Shown piece by piece: positions 37,259 to 47,039 of a DNA stretch of 64,000 nucleotides. Position 1 is the stretch's first letter; each line of letters opens with the position of its first letter. Both the position numbers and the translations under genes were made by a program. The DNA is from Balneolaceae bacterium. Its GTDB lineage: Bacteria; Bacteroidota; Rhodothermia; Balneolales; Balneolaceae. The notes below the pieces were generated by a model. It saw nothing but the letters and a program-made list of their open reading frames with translations, had not been told where the DNA came from and ran no database searches. The stretch is taken from assembly GCA_017640605.1 (NCBI GenBank), contig JAEPQH010000007.1, forward strand, positions 62,001 to 126,000, read 5' to 3'.

Positions 37259-39580
37259 ATGCGTAATTTTAAGCTGTTACTAGTCGGGGTTTTTTCCACC
37301 GTTTTGATTTCCAATTGCGATATCAGTACGCCCGGAAAGCCTGACTTTACTACATCTCATAGCGTTGAAGCACCACTATTGCTCAATAAAACGCTGCAAT
37401 TTTTAGGTGGAGGAGAGGGAGCGCCCGAAGCTTTACTCGACACTACCAAAAGCGATTTTGATTCACTTTTCACTGTTACAGATGGTGGAATTGATGACGG
37501 ATTAATTACACTTTCACGAACCGAAGAATTCGATTTTGGCGACTTAAACGACGCTATCCCTGAAATTGGGATCGATCCAACATCGTTTAATTCTCAGGTT
37601 GGTGAAATTGAAATCGGAAGTTTCTCTAGTGGCAATGGCGACCTTGGTTCTGTAGATATTGAGGAAGTTACCGGAAGCGACCCAAATATTGTACCAGCAG
37701 GAACGCCAATTCCGGCCGGTGATAACTCCGCGAATCCTGTTCAAATTAATATTGGTGCCAACACCGATTTCTTTGTTAGCGCAACTATTAAACGGGGGAG
37801 CATCGATATTCAGGTTACCAACAATCTTGGGTTTAACTTTAGCGTAGCTCAGGTTCAATTTATTGATACCGTTTCTTCAACTCCAATTGGATCTGTGGCC
37901 GAATTTAGTAATGCGAATGGCAACCAGTTGATTGATGGAGCCACTGAGATTGCTTCTGTAACCTTTAGTGATGGAGATGTGCTCCAAAATCTAGGGGTTC
38001 AATTAACCATTTTCTGGAACGCATTCACCTTTCCCGCAAACCCTGGTTTACTGGCAGTAAACTCGGTAGATGGTAATGGCTTAACCGCTTCTGCGGTAGA
38101 AGCTGCTGTAACCGAGCAGGATTTCTCAACGGCCAGTGTAACTACGTTTGATGCAACCGAATTCCAGTTCACATCCGACGATCACTTTGTACAACTTGAG
38201 TCTGGCGTTATCGAATTGGGTGAAATCACTAATAGTCTAGATTTGAGCGTAGAAACGTTGATCATCTCGTTTCCGGGCATTAGATCAACGGAAAATGAAG
38301 CAGATTCTCTTCGCTTAGAATATTCAGGTGCTACTGAAATTTCTAGAAACGGTTCAGCACCGGCTAGAAATATCGATTTAGCCGGCTACTTTATCTATGC
38401 AAATGGCAATCAAATTAATTATAACATCCAGGCTATTACCGAAAATACCCAAAATGCACCGGTTGGTGATCAAACACGGGTAATCCGTGAGACGGATGAA
38501 GTTAGCTCTAGCGTAGCGATCAATAATCTTACTGTTGCTCGTGCTTTTGGTGAGATTCAATCACAAACAGTATTGTTAGGTGATGACGATCCGTCGAATG
38601 GTTTAACAACCCTAGGTAACGATATTGTTGATGCCTACAACGAAACGGAAGTTTCTCTCACCGAAATTGATGGTTTGGATGACTTATCCAGCGAAATTGA
38701 TGGAATTGAATTTGCTGGTGCAAGTTTAAGTATAACCTATACTTCTAATATTGGAGTGCCAACTACCATTTACGCTGCAATTGTTGGTGTGGATGGAGAA
38801 GGGGAAGAGATTTTCTTAACCGGTACTAACGGCTCGGATAAAGTAGTTAGTGGCACAGATCCTATCGATGGAATTTATGCAAATGGCGTTCAGCTTCGCG
38901 CAGATCAGCTTATTAAATTTCAGTTAGATCCTAGTCCCGATGGATCAGTGATAAATTCCTCAGTTATCTTTGACGGTAACAACACTAACGTACTCGACTT
39001 CTTAAACAATTTACCAAGTGAAATTCGCTTCGTGGGTAAATCAGTAATCAACCAATCAAACGGCGAAGCAACCATTGCTACTCCACTTGAGTTTGACCCT
39101 TCTATTTTAGTAGATCTTCCAATTTACTTCAGTGCCGCAAGTGCATCTTATGAAACTACCGTAGATGGTGGAGGTTTAGATGGATTACCGGAAGAGGGTG
39201 AGGATACCGACGTAACAAGTGGGGAACTAGTTATTACTTACGAAAATGGTTTGCCTCTTGGGTTTATCTTGAATTTCGATTTCTTTGAAGCAAATGGAGA
39301 TAGTGTTACGACTGTTCCAATACCTGGAGAGGATCCTATCAGACTTGCAGCAGCACCAGTTGATGCAGTTAATAGATTTGTAACTGTTGCTGAGCCCGGA
39401 CAGTTAATCATTTCTTTAAATGATAACCAACTTGATCAACTTTCTAGAACCGATTCAGTAACTATTAGTGCCACACTTGACACCTTTTCACAAGAAGCGG
39501 TGAAGATTCGAGATACCGACTCTATCACCATCAGCATCAGTGCAAAAGCAAGTGTTCGAACTAATGTAGGAGGCAACTAA
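37259..39580 (+). CDS. Large lipoprotein of unknown function
   Basis: 773 residues. A lipoprotein signal (lipobox LISNC, Cys near residue 20) is followed by DISTPGKPDF. The rest is predicted beta-rich and acidic, with no catalytic motif. An early block (LGGGEGAPEALLDTTKSDFDSLFTV) and a late block (TDSVTISATLDTFSQEAV) recall outer-membrane-associated proteins of Bacteroidota. It is followed after one base by a barrel-protein gene, so the two probably work as a pair at the outer membrane. I do not recognise the family. Confidence 0.75.
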   Translation: MRNFKLLLVGVFSTVLISNCDISTPGKPDFTTSHSVEAPLLLNKTLQFLGGGEGAPEALLDTTKSDFDSLFTVTDGGIDDGLITLSRTEEFDFGDLNDAIPEIGIDPTSFNSQVGEIEIGSFSSGNGDLGSVDIEEVTGSDPNIVPAGTPIPAGDNSANPVQINIGANTDFFVSATIKRGSIDIQVTNNLGFNFSVAQVQFIDTVSSTPIGSVAEFSNANGNQLIDGATEIASVTFSDGDVLQNLGVQLTIFWNAFTFPANPGLLAVNSVDGNGLTASAVEAAVTEQDFSTASVTTFDATEFQFTSDDHFVQLESGVIELGEITNSLDLSVETLIISFPGIRSTENEADSLRLEYSGATEISRNGSAPARNIDLAGYFIYANGNQINYNIQAITENTQNAPVGDQTRVIRETDEVSSSVAINNLTVARAFGEIQSQTVLLGDDDPSNGLTTLGNDIVDAYNETEVSLTEIDGLDDLSSEIDGIEFAGASLSITYTSNIGVPTTIYAAIVGVDGEGEEIFLTGTNGSDKVVSGTDPIDGIYANGVQLRADQLIKFQLDPSPDGSVINSSVIFDGNNTNVLDFLNNLPSEIRFVGKSVINQSNGEATIATPLEFDPSILVDLPIYFSAASASYETTVDGGGLDGLPEEGEDTDVTSGELVITYENGLPLGFILNFDFFEANGDSVTTVPIPGEDPIRLAAAPVDAVNRFVTVAEPGQLIISLNDNQLDQLSRTDSVTISATLDTFSQEAVKIRDTDSITISISAKASVRTNVGGN

Positions 39581-39581
39581 G

Positions 39582-41096
39582 ATGAAAAAGCTAAAATTAA
39601 TATTTACTGTATTTCTAGCGCTTTCAGCTGCCTCTGTTGTAGCTCAAAGCAGGCACTTTAATTCTGCAACCATCGGAATGGGCGGGGGCGGAACTGCTTA
39701 TGTAGACGGATATCATGCGAACTTCTTGAATCCGGCGAACTTAATGATTAACAATACCGGCCGAAAGCCAAAAAGAACACTTGGTTTACTAGGTGGCGTT
39801 GGTTTACGTGCGCGCGGTACGCTGTTAAATCAAGACGTTTACGAGACGTATTTCACGAAAGGTCTTGTACTCGAAGGTCAAACCCGAGTTGACATGCTAA
39901 ATGCATGGTTCGGGAGTGATGTAAGTAATACTCGGAATGTAGCTGTTGGATTAAACGTAGTTCCATTTGGCTTTTCAAACCGTGGCAAAAATACAGCATT
40001 TAGTTTGGCAACACGTGTGCGAACCATCGAAGAATTCAACGTGAACAAAGGATTTATGGAATTAGCCTTTTATGGCCTCGATTCCGATCACTTTGCGAAC
40101 CCTGTTCCTGTTAATTTTTCGAATACAGTACTTGCATACTCTGAAGTTTCAGTAGGTTTTGCGATGGAATTACCTATTCCATTAACCGGCTTAATCGAAA
40201 AACTGCCATTTATTAATGGAATCAGTATTTATGCCGGTGCTGCACCTAAATATATTATCGGGCTGCAATCATCCGAACTTGACTTCAGGTCCACCTTGCA
40301 AGTAACACCTGCTGATCAAAATGGACCGGGAGTTATCACTCACGACTTCAATTACTCAGCATATGTATATGGCGATTTAGCCACTCAAATGTCAGCATAT
40401 AGTAATGCTCGTCAATCAGATCCAACTGCAAAATTTGGCGACTATGTAGACTATGATGGTTCTGACATTGGGACTTTAGGTTCAGGGTTTGGCCTAGATC
40501 TTGGGGTAACTGCCGAGATTGATGTGTCATTACCGGCTCTCGGAATCTTAGGTAAGCGTCAGGTGTTGCGTGTGAGCATGTCTGCCACAGATCTTGGAAG
40601 TGTGAGCTACAGTGAAAATCCGCAGGAAATCAACGCTAATTCCATCTTTACTTTTGATGGTGATATCGGCGATGATTCATTTGGTGATTACTTTGACACA
40701 CTTTCAGATAGCTTGGAAAACGATGTATATGGTGGATTTGAAGCCAGAGATACGCCTGAAAGAAAATATGACCTACCCGGGATGTATAATTTCGGTGTTG
40801 CTTTAACACTTGGTAAACTCACTACCACCGTTGATTACGGCGTTGGATTCAACGATTTCGGTACAAATACCGACATTAGTTTCTTGACATTAGGTGCCGA
40901 GTATCGATTACTTAATTTCATTCCTATTCGTGTAGGAACACGTAGAGGAGGGGATTTCTCAGCTGCTTATTCAGCAGGGATTGGACTTGATTTCCGATTC
41001 CTAGAATTAACGTTTGGTGCGTCAACTGTTAGTAGCGATGCGGATAAAGGGACTTCTCTAGCGTTTGCATGGAGTGGCTTAGTACTCCGCTTCTAG
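39582..41096 (+). CDS. Outer-membrane beta-barrel protein (DUF5723/PorV-like)
   Basis: 504 residues. The signal peptide is cleaved near SVVAQ. SATIGMGGGGTAYVDGYHANFLNPANL resembles the N-terminus of the DUF5723 and PorV/FadL-like barrels of Bacteroidota. Many alternating strands and a last strand ending in FAWSGLVLRF (C-terminal Phe) fit a barrel. It starts one base after the lipoprotein stop, so they are one operon. The transported substrate or role is unknown. Confidence 0.75.
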   Translation: MKKLKLIFTVFLALSAASVVAQSRHFNSATIGMGGGGTAYVDGYHANFLNPANLMINNTGRKPKRTLGLLGGVGLRARGTLLNQDVYETYFTKGLVLEGQTRVDMLNAWFGSDVSNTRNVAVGLNVVPFGFSNRGKNTAFSLATRVRTIEEFNVNKGFMELAFYGLDSDHFANPVPVNFSNTVLAYSEVSVGFAMELPIPLTGLIEKLPFINGISIYAGAAPKYIIGLQSSELDFRSTLQVTPADQNGPGVITHDFNYSAYVYGDLATQMSAYSNARQSDPTAKFGDYVDYDGSDIGTLGSGFGLDLGVTAEIDVSLPALGILGKRQVLRVSMSATDLGSVSYSENPQEINANSIFTFDGDIGDDSFGDYFDTLSDSLENDVYGGFEARDTPERKYDLPGMYNFGVALTLGKLTTTVDYGVGFNDFGTNTDISFLTLGAEYRLLNFIPIRVGTRRGGDFSAAYSAGIGLDFRFLELTFGASTVSSDADKGTSLAFAWSGLVLRF

Positions 41097-41120
41097 TAAT
41101 ATTCTAGAACTTATTTTCGA

Positions 41121-41152
41121 AACCCTGTGCTTACGAAGTACAGGGTTTTTTT
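41121..41152 (+). terminator. Rho-independent terminator after the barrel gene
   Basis: An 8-bp stem (AACCCTGT / ACAGGGTT) with an 11-nt loop ends in seven T. It touches the stop codon of the convergent flavoenzyme gene, so transcripts from both sides meet here. Confidence 0.85.
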
Positions 41153-42236
41153 ATGCCTTAAATCGATTAACGTCTACGGTTTCTGGAATAGTTTGATTAT
41201 TGAGCATATGCTCTTTTAATAGCTCGGCTCCATATGCTGAATAAAGCAATCCCTTTGACCCTAGCCCTGCAAATATGAAAGATTCCATTTCTTTATCTAG
41301 AGTTCCAATAATTGGTTTTCGATCCGGTGTAGAGGCGCGGACACCTGCCCATTGATTTACGATGTTGGAAGATGATGCAAGTTCAGGATGAACCTTCGAA
41401 AAACGTGAGAACATGAACTCAAAGCCCTGTTCATCGGGTTCTTCATGTTCAAAGTTATGTTCATAAGTGGAGCCAAGGATGAATTCTTTATCATTTATTT
41501 TACTGAAATAACCCTGAGCACTAACTGCGTGATCAAAATCTAAAGAATCGCCAGCTCGCATAATTGCTGTCTGACCTTTTACCGCATTTAAAGGTAGCTC
41601 TTTACTAATATCGATCGATTTCGAATAAATTCCGGCACAAATAACCAATTTCTTTGCGGTGATGTGGTCTTTTTGGTCTGTTCGAATTTCCCAATTGTTC
41701 TCCTTTTGAACCGAATAGTTTCTATCTAAAAAGAAGAACACTTTTCGATCTGACAAATAGGAATGAATGCTATGTAAATAATTGGGAATAGAAACGGTGA
41801 GTCCATCTGGAACCCACACACCACCTTCAACCGAAGTCAAGCCGGGATGCATTTCTTGTAGTTCATCACTGCTTTTCCATTCAACCATTTCCGGCGCCCA
41901 GTCATTGTTGACCACATTTTCCTGCATTCTACCGGCTATTTTTTGAGATAAAGCAGGTCGAAGCACTCCCGATTTTCGATAAAACTCCTTCCCGGAATAA
42001 TTGCTGATTTCTTTTAATCGGGCCGTTAAACGCTCCATACATTGCTCCGCTCTCCAACTTCGATTAGCAAATCTACCCGTTGCAGGATTTGCAAGTCCTA
42101 CCGGCGTCCCCGAAGCTCCCCCTGCAATTCCTTTTGGATCGATTACACAAACTGTTAGTCCGGCTTCCATGAACTCAATAGCCGTATGCATTCCCGCTAA
42201 TCCTGCACCGAGAATGCACACATCAAAATCTTTCAT
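41151..42236 (-). CDS. FAD-dependent amine/amino-acid oxidase-type protein (DAO family)
   Basis: 361 residues. The N-terminal FAD motif is CILGAGLAGMHTAIEF. It is followed by GIAGGASGTPVGLANPATGR, which is close to the FAD domain of MnmC and related glycine-oxidase-like enzymes. The C-terminal part has WAGVRASTPDRKPIIG and GLGSKGLLYSA, usual for the DAO fold. It may be a stand-alone MnmC(o)-type tRNA-modifying oxidase or a small-amine oxidase. It is not linked to neighbouring genes in an obvious way. Confidence 0.85.
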   Translation of the reverse strand: MKDFDVCILGAGLAGMHTAIEFMEAGLTVCVIDPKGIAGGASGTPVGLANPATGRFANRSWRAEQCMERLTARLKEISNYSGKEFYRKSGVLRPALSQKIAGRMQENVVNNDWAPEMVEWKSSDELQEMHPGLTSVEGGVWVPDGLTVSIPNYLHSIHSYLSDRKVFFFLDRNYSVQKENNWEIRTDQKDHITAKKLVICAGIYSKSIDISKELPLNAVKGQTAIMRAGDSLDFDHAVSAQGYFSKINDKEFILGSTYEHNFEHEEPDEQGFEFMFSRFSKVHPELASSSNIVNQWAGVRASTPDRKPIIGTLDKEMESFIFAGLGSKGLLYSAYGAELLKEHMLNNQTIPETVDVNRFKA

Positions 42237-42291
42237 ACACTTAATTCAATTAAAAAGGATGGAGGCTTTCCACTTAAAGCTTCGAGGTATT

Positions 42292-42900
42292 TTATCGTCC
42301 TCTAAATCGACTTCGTTCGATGATCTTCTTGATTTTTTTATTGCCAATCCAAACTTTACGGCTTGTCTCTACATCTACCATTTCTAAATTTACCGTATAG
42401 AAAATAGAAGATTCTCTGCCATTCTCTGTTTCGTCAAAAATGGAGGTAATATTCCCGATGATCAGGTAATCCGCGCCTAACTCTTTACCCATTGCCGCGG
42501 CCGTTTCAATAGAAGCATAGCGCTGTTGATCGCTTCGAACCTGTCGCAACTGCTCGGCTTCATCAATACCGGCAACTACATCTACCATTCCGGAATTTAC
42601 AAATGCACGTTCGAGCTCTTTAGTGAACACTTCGGTATCGATATGTTCCATAGTTTCATTTCGAACTCGCCCTACCATAGCAACCGGTACATCTTGATTG
42701 GCCTGACGAAAATTCTGATACCAAGGACGCGATAGGGCGTCATCAATCATTTCTTCAGCCACTAAACGAGCGTCAGTGTCATTCCACCTTCCGGATAAAT
42801 CAGTTTGCGTATCGGCAGAAACCCGGGTTACTTTTTTGGATGGTGAGCAAGCCAAAATGCTTGCGATAAGAATCAGAAATAGAATATTTGATCGTTTCAT
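42292..42900 (-). CDS. LpoB-like penicillin-binding-protein activator lipoprotein
   Basis: 202 residues. The lipobox is SILACS. The body shows the LpoB fold pattern, with VAMVGRVRNETMEHIDTEVF and GADYLIIGNITSIFDE, then NLEMVDVETSRKVWIGNKKIKK. In E. coli, LpoB reaches from the outer membrane to stimulate PBP1b. It is the last gene of a three-lipoprotein operon (start of the next upstream gene 43959, gap 3 nt). That organisation resembles the COG3014/LPP20/LpoB clusters of other bacteria. Confidence 0.85.
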   Translation of the reverse strand: MKRSNILFLILIASILACSPSKKVTRVSADTQTDLSGRWNDTDARLVAEEMIDDALSRPWYQNFRQANQDVPVAMVGRVRNETMEHIDTEVFTKELERAFVNSGMVDVVAGIDEAEQLRQVRSDQQRYASIETAAAMGKELGADYLIIGNITSIFDETENGRESSIFYTVNLEMVDVETSRKVWIGNKKIKKIIERSRFRGR

Positions 42901-42903
42901 AGT

Positions 42904-43959
42904 TTAATTGTTTGATAGAAATTCAGCGTTAAAATATGGTCGAAATTTAGTTTCGATTTGTTCAATAGCAGCTGTTGCTGCACGTTTATAGGCGTTTTGT
43001 ATATTCAGTGCGCCTTCTCTTCCCGAAACGTTAAAGTCGGTATAGGTTTGCTGTGTTTCGGGGCGCGTAATTTTAATTTGTAACTCCCAGCTTACAAATT
43101 CTGCATCATCACGGTTGATATCAATTTCTCTGGCACGATAGGTAGCATCAACCAACAACACAGGGTTTTTCTCAGCAAGTACAAATCCTTCCTGTAAAAA
43201 CGCATCCGAAAGCGCACTACGGATATTTTCAACACTCTGTAATCCGCGTATTCGTACAGGCATAGTTTGTTGATGCGCGTTAAACGCATTTCTTGATTCA
43301 ATTAAAGTGTTCTGAGTTTTTGAACTTTCCCCAGATCCCGGCATAATTATTTCCAGTAAACCGGCTAATTGTTTGTTGATGCGCGCCAATAAAAGGTTCT
43401 CCTTTAAAAAACGGAGCGTACTAAATTTATCACTACTCCTTTCAATTTCTTCCTTGTTGCGATCTATACGCTCGTTGTTATTACTAATTTCATTTCGATA
43501 AAGTGCTGCAGTTTGGTTTCGGTTAAATCCTGCAAGCACGTAATACATGCCATCTTTACCGGTTTCTGAAGTTAGAACTTCCGCATTTTGAAGATCTTCT
43601 GTGGCTCCAATGGCAATATTGTTGATCAGCCGGATAGTTTCTTTTGAGGTGAAATCGTCATTCGATTTGGATACTTCCAGCACATCCGAATATAAATTCT
43701 GAGTTCCTTCTACATTCGCCCGAAAAATTTGAGCAAGTGCCAGCATAGCATCCGAGCGCGCTTCATTAAAAGTATCGCCGCTTCCAACAGCCATTAAGTA
43801 TTGGCGGTCGCTGAAGGCAGAAGAAGGTTGACTAACCCAAGCAGGTAAAGCGTTGTTATTTGAACCGGTACGTTTGGAACCACCACATGCTTGAAGAGCA
43901 AGAATGGCAATTATTACTAAAAGGGAAGTAGAGATATGTTTAACTATGCGTGTTTTCAT
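42904..43959 (-). CDS. LPP20-family lipoprotein
   Basis: I choose the ATG at 43959 (351 residues) rather than a start 30 nt upstream, because it gives a lipoprotein signal (TRIVKHISTSLL..LALQAC) and sits 4 nt after the upstream stop. After Cys, WVSQPSSAFSDRQYLMAVGSG is typical of LPP20-like domains. A coiled helical region (NNERIDRNKEEIERS) and a C-terminal alpha/beta domain follow. It probably forms part of an outer-membrane lipoprotein set with its neighbours. Its exact function is not known. Confidence 0.82.
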   Translation of the reverse strand: MKTRIVKHISTSLLVIIAILALQACGGSKRTGSNNNALPAWVSQPSSAFSDRQYLMAVGSGDTFNEARSDAMLALAQIFRANVEGTQNLYSDVLEVSKSNDDFTSKETIRLINNIAIGATEDLQNAEVLTSETGKDGMYYVLAGFNRNQTAALYRNEISNNNERIDRNKEEIERSSDKFSTLRFLKENLLLARINKQLAGLLEIIMPGSGESSKTQNTLIESRNAFNAHQQTMPVRIRGLQSVENIRSALSDAFLQEGFVLAEKNPVLLVDATYRAREIDINRDDAEFVSWELQIKITRPETQQTYTDFNVSGREGALNIQNAYKRAATAAIEQIETKFRPYFNAEFLSNN

Positions 43960-43963
43960 CCGG

Positions 43964-45283
43964 TTAATTCCAATAAATCGATTCCACAAGTTTAAGAGAT
44001 TCCTTACCCGTAATCTCTACTTCTTGTTGCTCTGAAAATACGGTTCTTCCTCGACGATCAAGATACTCTATTTGAACCGTATGCACACCTTCGGGTAGAT
44101 TTAAAACCATTGCATGCGAAGTTCCCGGCATGGTTTGCCAGCCACGTAAATCTGCTTTTTCAGTGGTTTCTTGAGCCAATTTTCCCAAAAAACTAACAAG
44201 ACTTCCAAGTCCTTCATTTTTTTCACTGATTTTTGAACCGGCTCTATTCGTTGCAATTGCCTTTAACGACGCCCGGACAATTGTTCTTGCGATAATTATA
44301 GGCTCTTTTACTTTATAAACTTCCCCGGCTACCTTGTCCAAATGTTCAATGGTAGTAAGTTTATTGTACGATGTTCCATTCACAGAAACTTTAACAGACG
44401 ATACTTCACTTTCGTACTTCAAAAGCACAGGAAAACTGAATTTCAAATAGGTATCAGCTTCCTCAAAATATATACGCGAATCGTCCTGAACTTTCATGGG
44501 AGATCTACCGGAAAAAGCTTTGATCAAAACATTGTACGACTGCGGATCTGTTAATTGATCGAATTGATCCGGTTGATTTCGACGATAATTGAAAAAATCA
44601 GATTGTTCCTGATAGGCTTTTAATAAATTTTGGTGCGCAATTCTTGCATCGTCAGGTTTATTGGTTTTGGCATATAAAATAGTGGATAGATAGTAACCTA
44701 AGGCACTGTTCTGTATGTTACTCTTTCCCGGGTTCCATTTGTCAGAGCCGGTTCTGGTTGTATCCGCTTTCGAAAGCGTTTCAGCCAGTCCATTATATTT
44801 CGTGTTGATTTGATCCAGTTTGAAGGAAATTCGACGGCTTTCAACCAAGGCTCCATCCAAATCCCCCAGATGCATATAATTCAGCGCTTTGAATACATTC
44901 AGGTACACATCTTCATAATCTTCACCATCATAAGCTAATTGATTATCATTGATTACAAATGATCTTAAAGCACGCGTAATACTTTTCGTGTAGAGATCTT
45001 CAATCTCAAATTCTGCGCGCTCGAAATGAGAATTACTTGCTTTGTAGTCGCCCGAAAAATGATAGGCGCTCCCTTTTTCTAAATGAATAAGTACTTTGTC
45101 TTTAGATGCATAAACGCCCTTTTTATCCAGCGATTCCATCAACGAAGCTGTTGAGGCGAAATCACCTTGCGCAAAGGAATCTCGAAGATCATATTGGGCC
45201 GAATCGAGCATGTAGGCACCACAAGATGACATCGAAATGCCCAATAAAATTATCAAAAAAAATCGCCCCAGAGATAGTTTCAT
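43964..45283 (-). CDS. COG3014-type lipoprotein
   Basis: 439 residues. The lipobox is ISMSSCG. The N-terminal half is TPR-like helical (AQYDLRDSFAQGDFASTASLM, KGSAYHFSGDYKASNSHF), as in COG3014 proteins that accompany LPP20 and LpoB. The C-terminal part is beta-rich (MVLNLPEGVHTVQIEYLDRRG). It is first in the three-gene operon. I infer from the neighbours that it serves in envelope or peptidoglycan synthase regulation, but no direct evidence exists here. Confidence 0.8.
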   Translation of the reverse strand: MKLSLGRFFLIILLGISMSSCGAYMLDSAQYDLRDSFAQGDFASTASLMESLDKKGVYASKDKVLIHLEKGSAYHFSGDYKASNSHFERAEFEIEDLYTKSITRALRSFVINDNQLAYDGEDYEDVYLNVFKALNYMHLGDLDGALVESRRISFKLDQINTKYNGLAETLSKADTTRTGSDKWNPGKSNIQNSALGYYLSTILYAKTNKPDDARIAHQNLLKAYQEQSDFFNYRRNQPDQFDQLTDPQSYNVLIKAFSGRSPMKVQDDSRIYFEEADTYLKFSFPVLLKYESEVSSVKVSVNGTSYNKLTTIEHLDKVAGEVYKVKEPIIIARTIVRASLKAIATNRAGSKISEKNEGLGSLVSFLGKLAQETTEKADLRGWQTMPGTSHAMVLNLPEGVHTVQIEYLDRRGRTVFSEQQEVEITGKESLKLVESIYWN

Positions 45284-45401
45284 TCTTCTTACTTTGCGAG
45301 GTAGCAGTATCTAATTATGTACATGATTTAAATTGCCCAATTTAACGTCAACATCAGCAAATAGATTCATACAGTCAACGAAAATTCTGTAGATAAACGC
45401 A

Positions 45402-47039
45402 TTGCAACAGCACAAATATTTCCCACTTTTTTTACTTATTTCATTTGCCTTAATCTATTGTGCAACTCCGGTTGGACCTACAGGCGGACCTCGTGACGAA
45501 AAAGGACCTGAGATTCTATTCACCGAACCGGAATCAGGAACTACCAATTTTACCGGCGATGAAGTACTTATTTACTTCGATGAGTTTGTAAATCGAAATT
45601 CCATCAACAATAACATTACCATTGAACCGGATTTCGGAGCAACTTTTTCGACCGATTGGAAGCGAAAACGATTAGCAATAAAATTTGAAGATCGCTTACC
45701 GGATTCTACCACCATTATTGTCACATTGGGCGGACAGGTTTCTGATACCAAAGGCAATAGGATTGGTAGTTCTACGGTAATTGCCTTTTCTACGGGTGAT
45801 GAAATTGATCAGGGTGTGATCAACGGGCGTATCAGAAATGCGGAAACAGGTGAGGGGGAAGAAAGCAGAAAAGTAGCTTTATATCGTGCCCCGTTTGATT
45901 TGAAAGCACCTTACAATTATGTAGCAGAAACGGATACAGGTGGATATTTCAGGTTTTCTTACTTGCGTGAAGGCACTTACAAAGCTATTTATTTTGATGA
46001 TCGAAACCGAAATAAAATCTGGAACTCGGATAATGAAACGGCTAATCCATTTCGGGTAGACCAAATTTCACTCGCAAAAGGGGATACCATCAGTATAGGT
46101 GAAATGTATATCGCTTTGCGTGATACAGTAGCTCCAAAAATTCAGGGCGTTGGTTTGTTTTCAACTCAACGTTTACGCCTTCGATTTAATGAAGAAGTAG
46201 CATTAACAGATTCTACAAATATTGCAATCACTGATACTTCCGGTGCTTTATTTAGTGAAGCAAATGCATTGTATGTTCAACCCGAAGAACGTTTTGCGGT
46301 TATTGCTCAATCAGATTCAGCTCTTCCCGCAGAACAAGAATATGAGGTGAGCATCTCTGGGTTGGTTGATCTGGCCAGCAATCAATTAAAAGCAGGTACA
46401 TTCAGATTTACAGGAAGCGATCAGCCGGATACTACCTTACAACGGATTGTTGAAATTGAAACCGATGTAGGGCTTTTTCCAACTCAACCATTTGTAATTC
46501 GGTATGCTGCTAATATCGACTCGCGTACATTGTTCGATTCATTGGTGGTGGTAGAAGGGGATGTTTCCTTCGATGACTGGCCGGAATTGGCTTTCGTACA
46601 TAATCGCCTTTTCGTTTCCCCACAGGGCGAATGGATCGATGGAATAGATTACCAGTTTTTGGTTTGGAATCCCGCTACTCAGCGTAGAGCACTTTATACT
46701 CCCGAAATTTGGGATAATACAGAGCTGGGCGAGCTTGAAATAGTGGTTTCCGATTCTGCAAATGTAGCTGATTCAGCTTCATCTAATCTATATTTCTACA
46801 CCTTAGAAAATGGCCAAAATGAATTGGTATACAGCGGATCCTTTTCTGAAGTAGCTACAATCAATGATTTACCGCCTTTAACGTATATTCTAAGGATATT
46901 CAAGGACGAAAACGGCGACGGAATTTGGAATAAAGGCAGTGTTCGTCCTTTTCAGGCACCAGAGCCTTATATCGTTCGAAGATCAGTGAATATTCAAACC
47001 GGATTTACTTCGCAAATAACCATAGACTTCAATGAATAA
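45402..47039 (+). CDS. Lipoprotein with Ig-like SbsA/Big_5 domain
   Basis: 545 residues with a TTG start. A lipoprotein signal ends LIYC. It is followed by the usual PVGPTGGPRDEKGPEI of a broad Bacteroidota family, and a Big_5/SbsA N domain (LIYFDEFVNRNSINNNITI, VTLGGQVSDTKGN). A carboxypeptidase-regulatory-like domain (GYFRFSYLREGTYKAIYFDD) comes next. It lies divergent from the lipoprotein operon, and its last 8 nt overlap the mscS-type gene. Function unknown, probably at the cell surface. Confidence 0.83.
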   Translation: MQQHKYFPLFLLISFALIYCATPVGPTGGPRDEKGPEILFTEPESGTTNFTGDEVLIYFDEFVNRNSINNNITIEPDFGATFSTDWKRKRLAIKFEDRLPDSTTIIVTLGGQVSDTKGNRIGSSTVIAFSTGDEIDQGVINGRIRNAETGEGEESRKVALYRAPFDLKAPYNYVAETDTGGYFRFSYLREGTYKAIYFDDRNRNKIWNSDNETANPFRVDQISLAKGDTISIGEMYIALRDTVAPKIQGVGLFSTQRLRLRFNEEVALTDSTNIAITDTSGALFSEANALYVQPEERFAVIAQSDSALPAEQEYEVSISGLVDLASNQLKAGTFRFTGSDQPDTTLQRIVEIETDVGLFPTQPFVIRYAANIDSRTLFDSLVVVEGDVSFDDWPELAFVHNRLFVSPQGEWIDGIDYQFLVWNPATQRRALYTPEIWDNTELGELEIVVSDSANVADSASSNLYFYTLENGQNELVYSGSFSEVATINDLPPLTYILRIFKDENGDGIWNKGSVRPFQAPEPYIVRRSVNIQTGFTSQITIDFNE

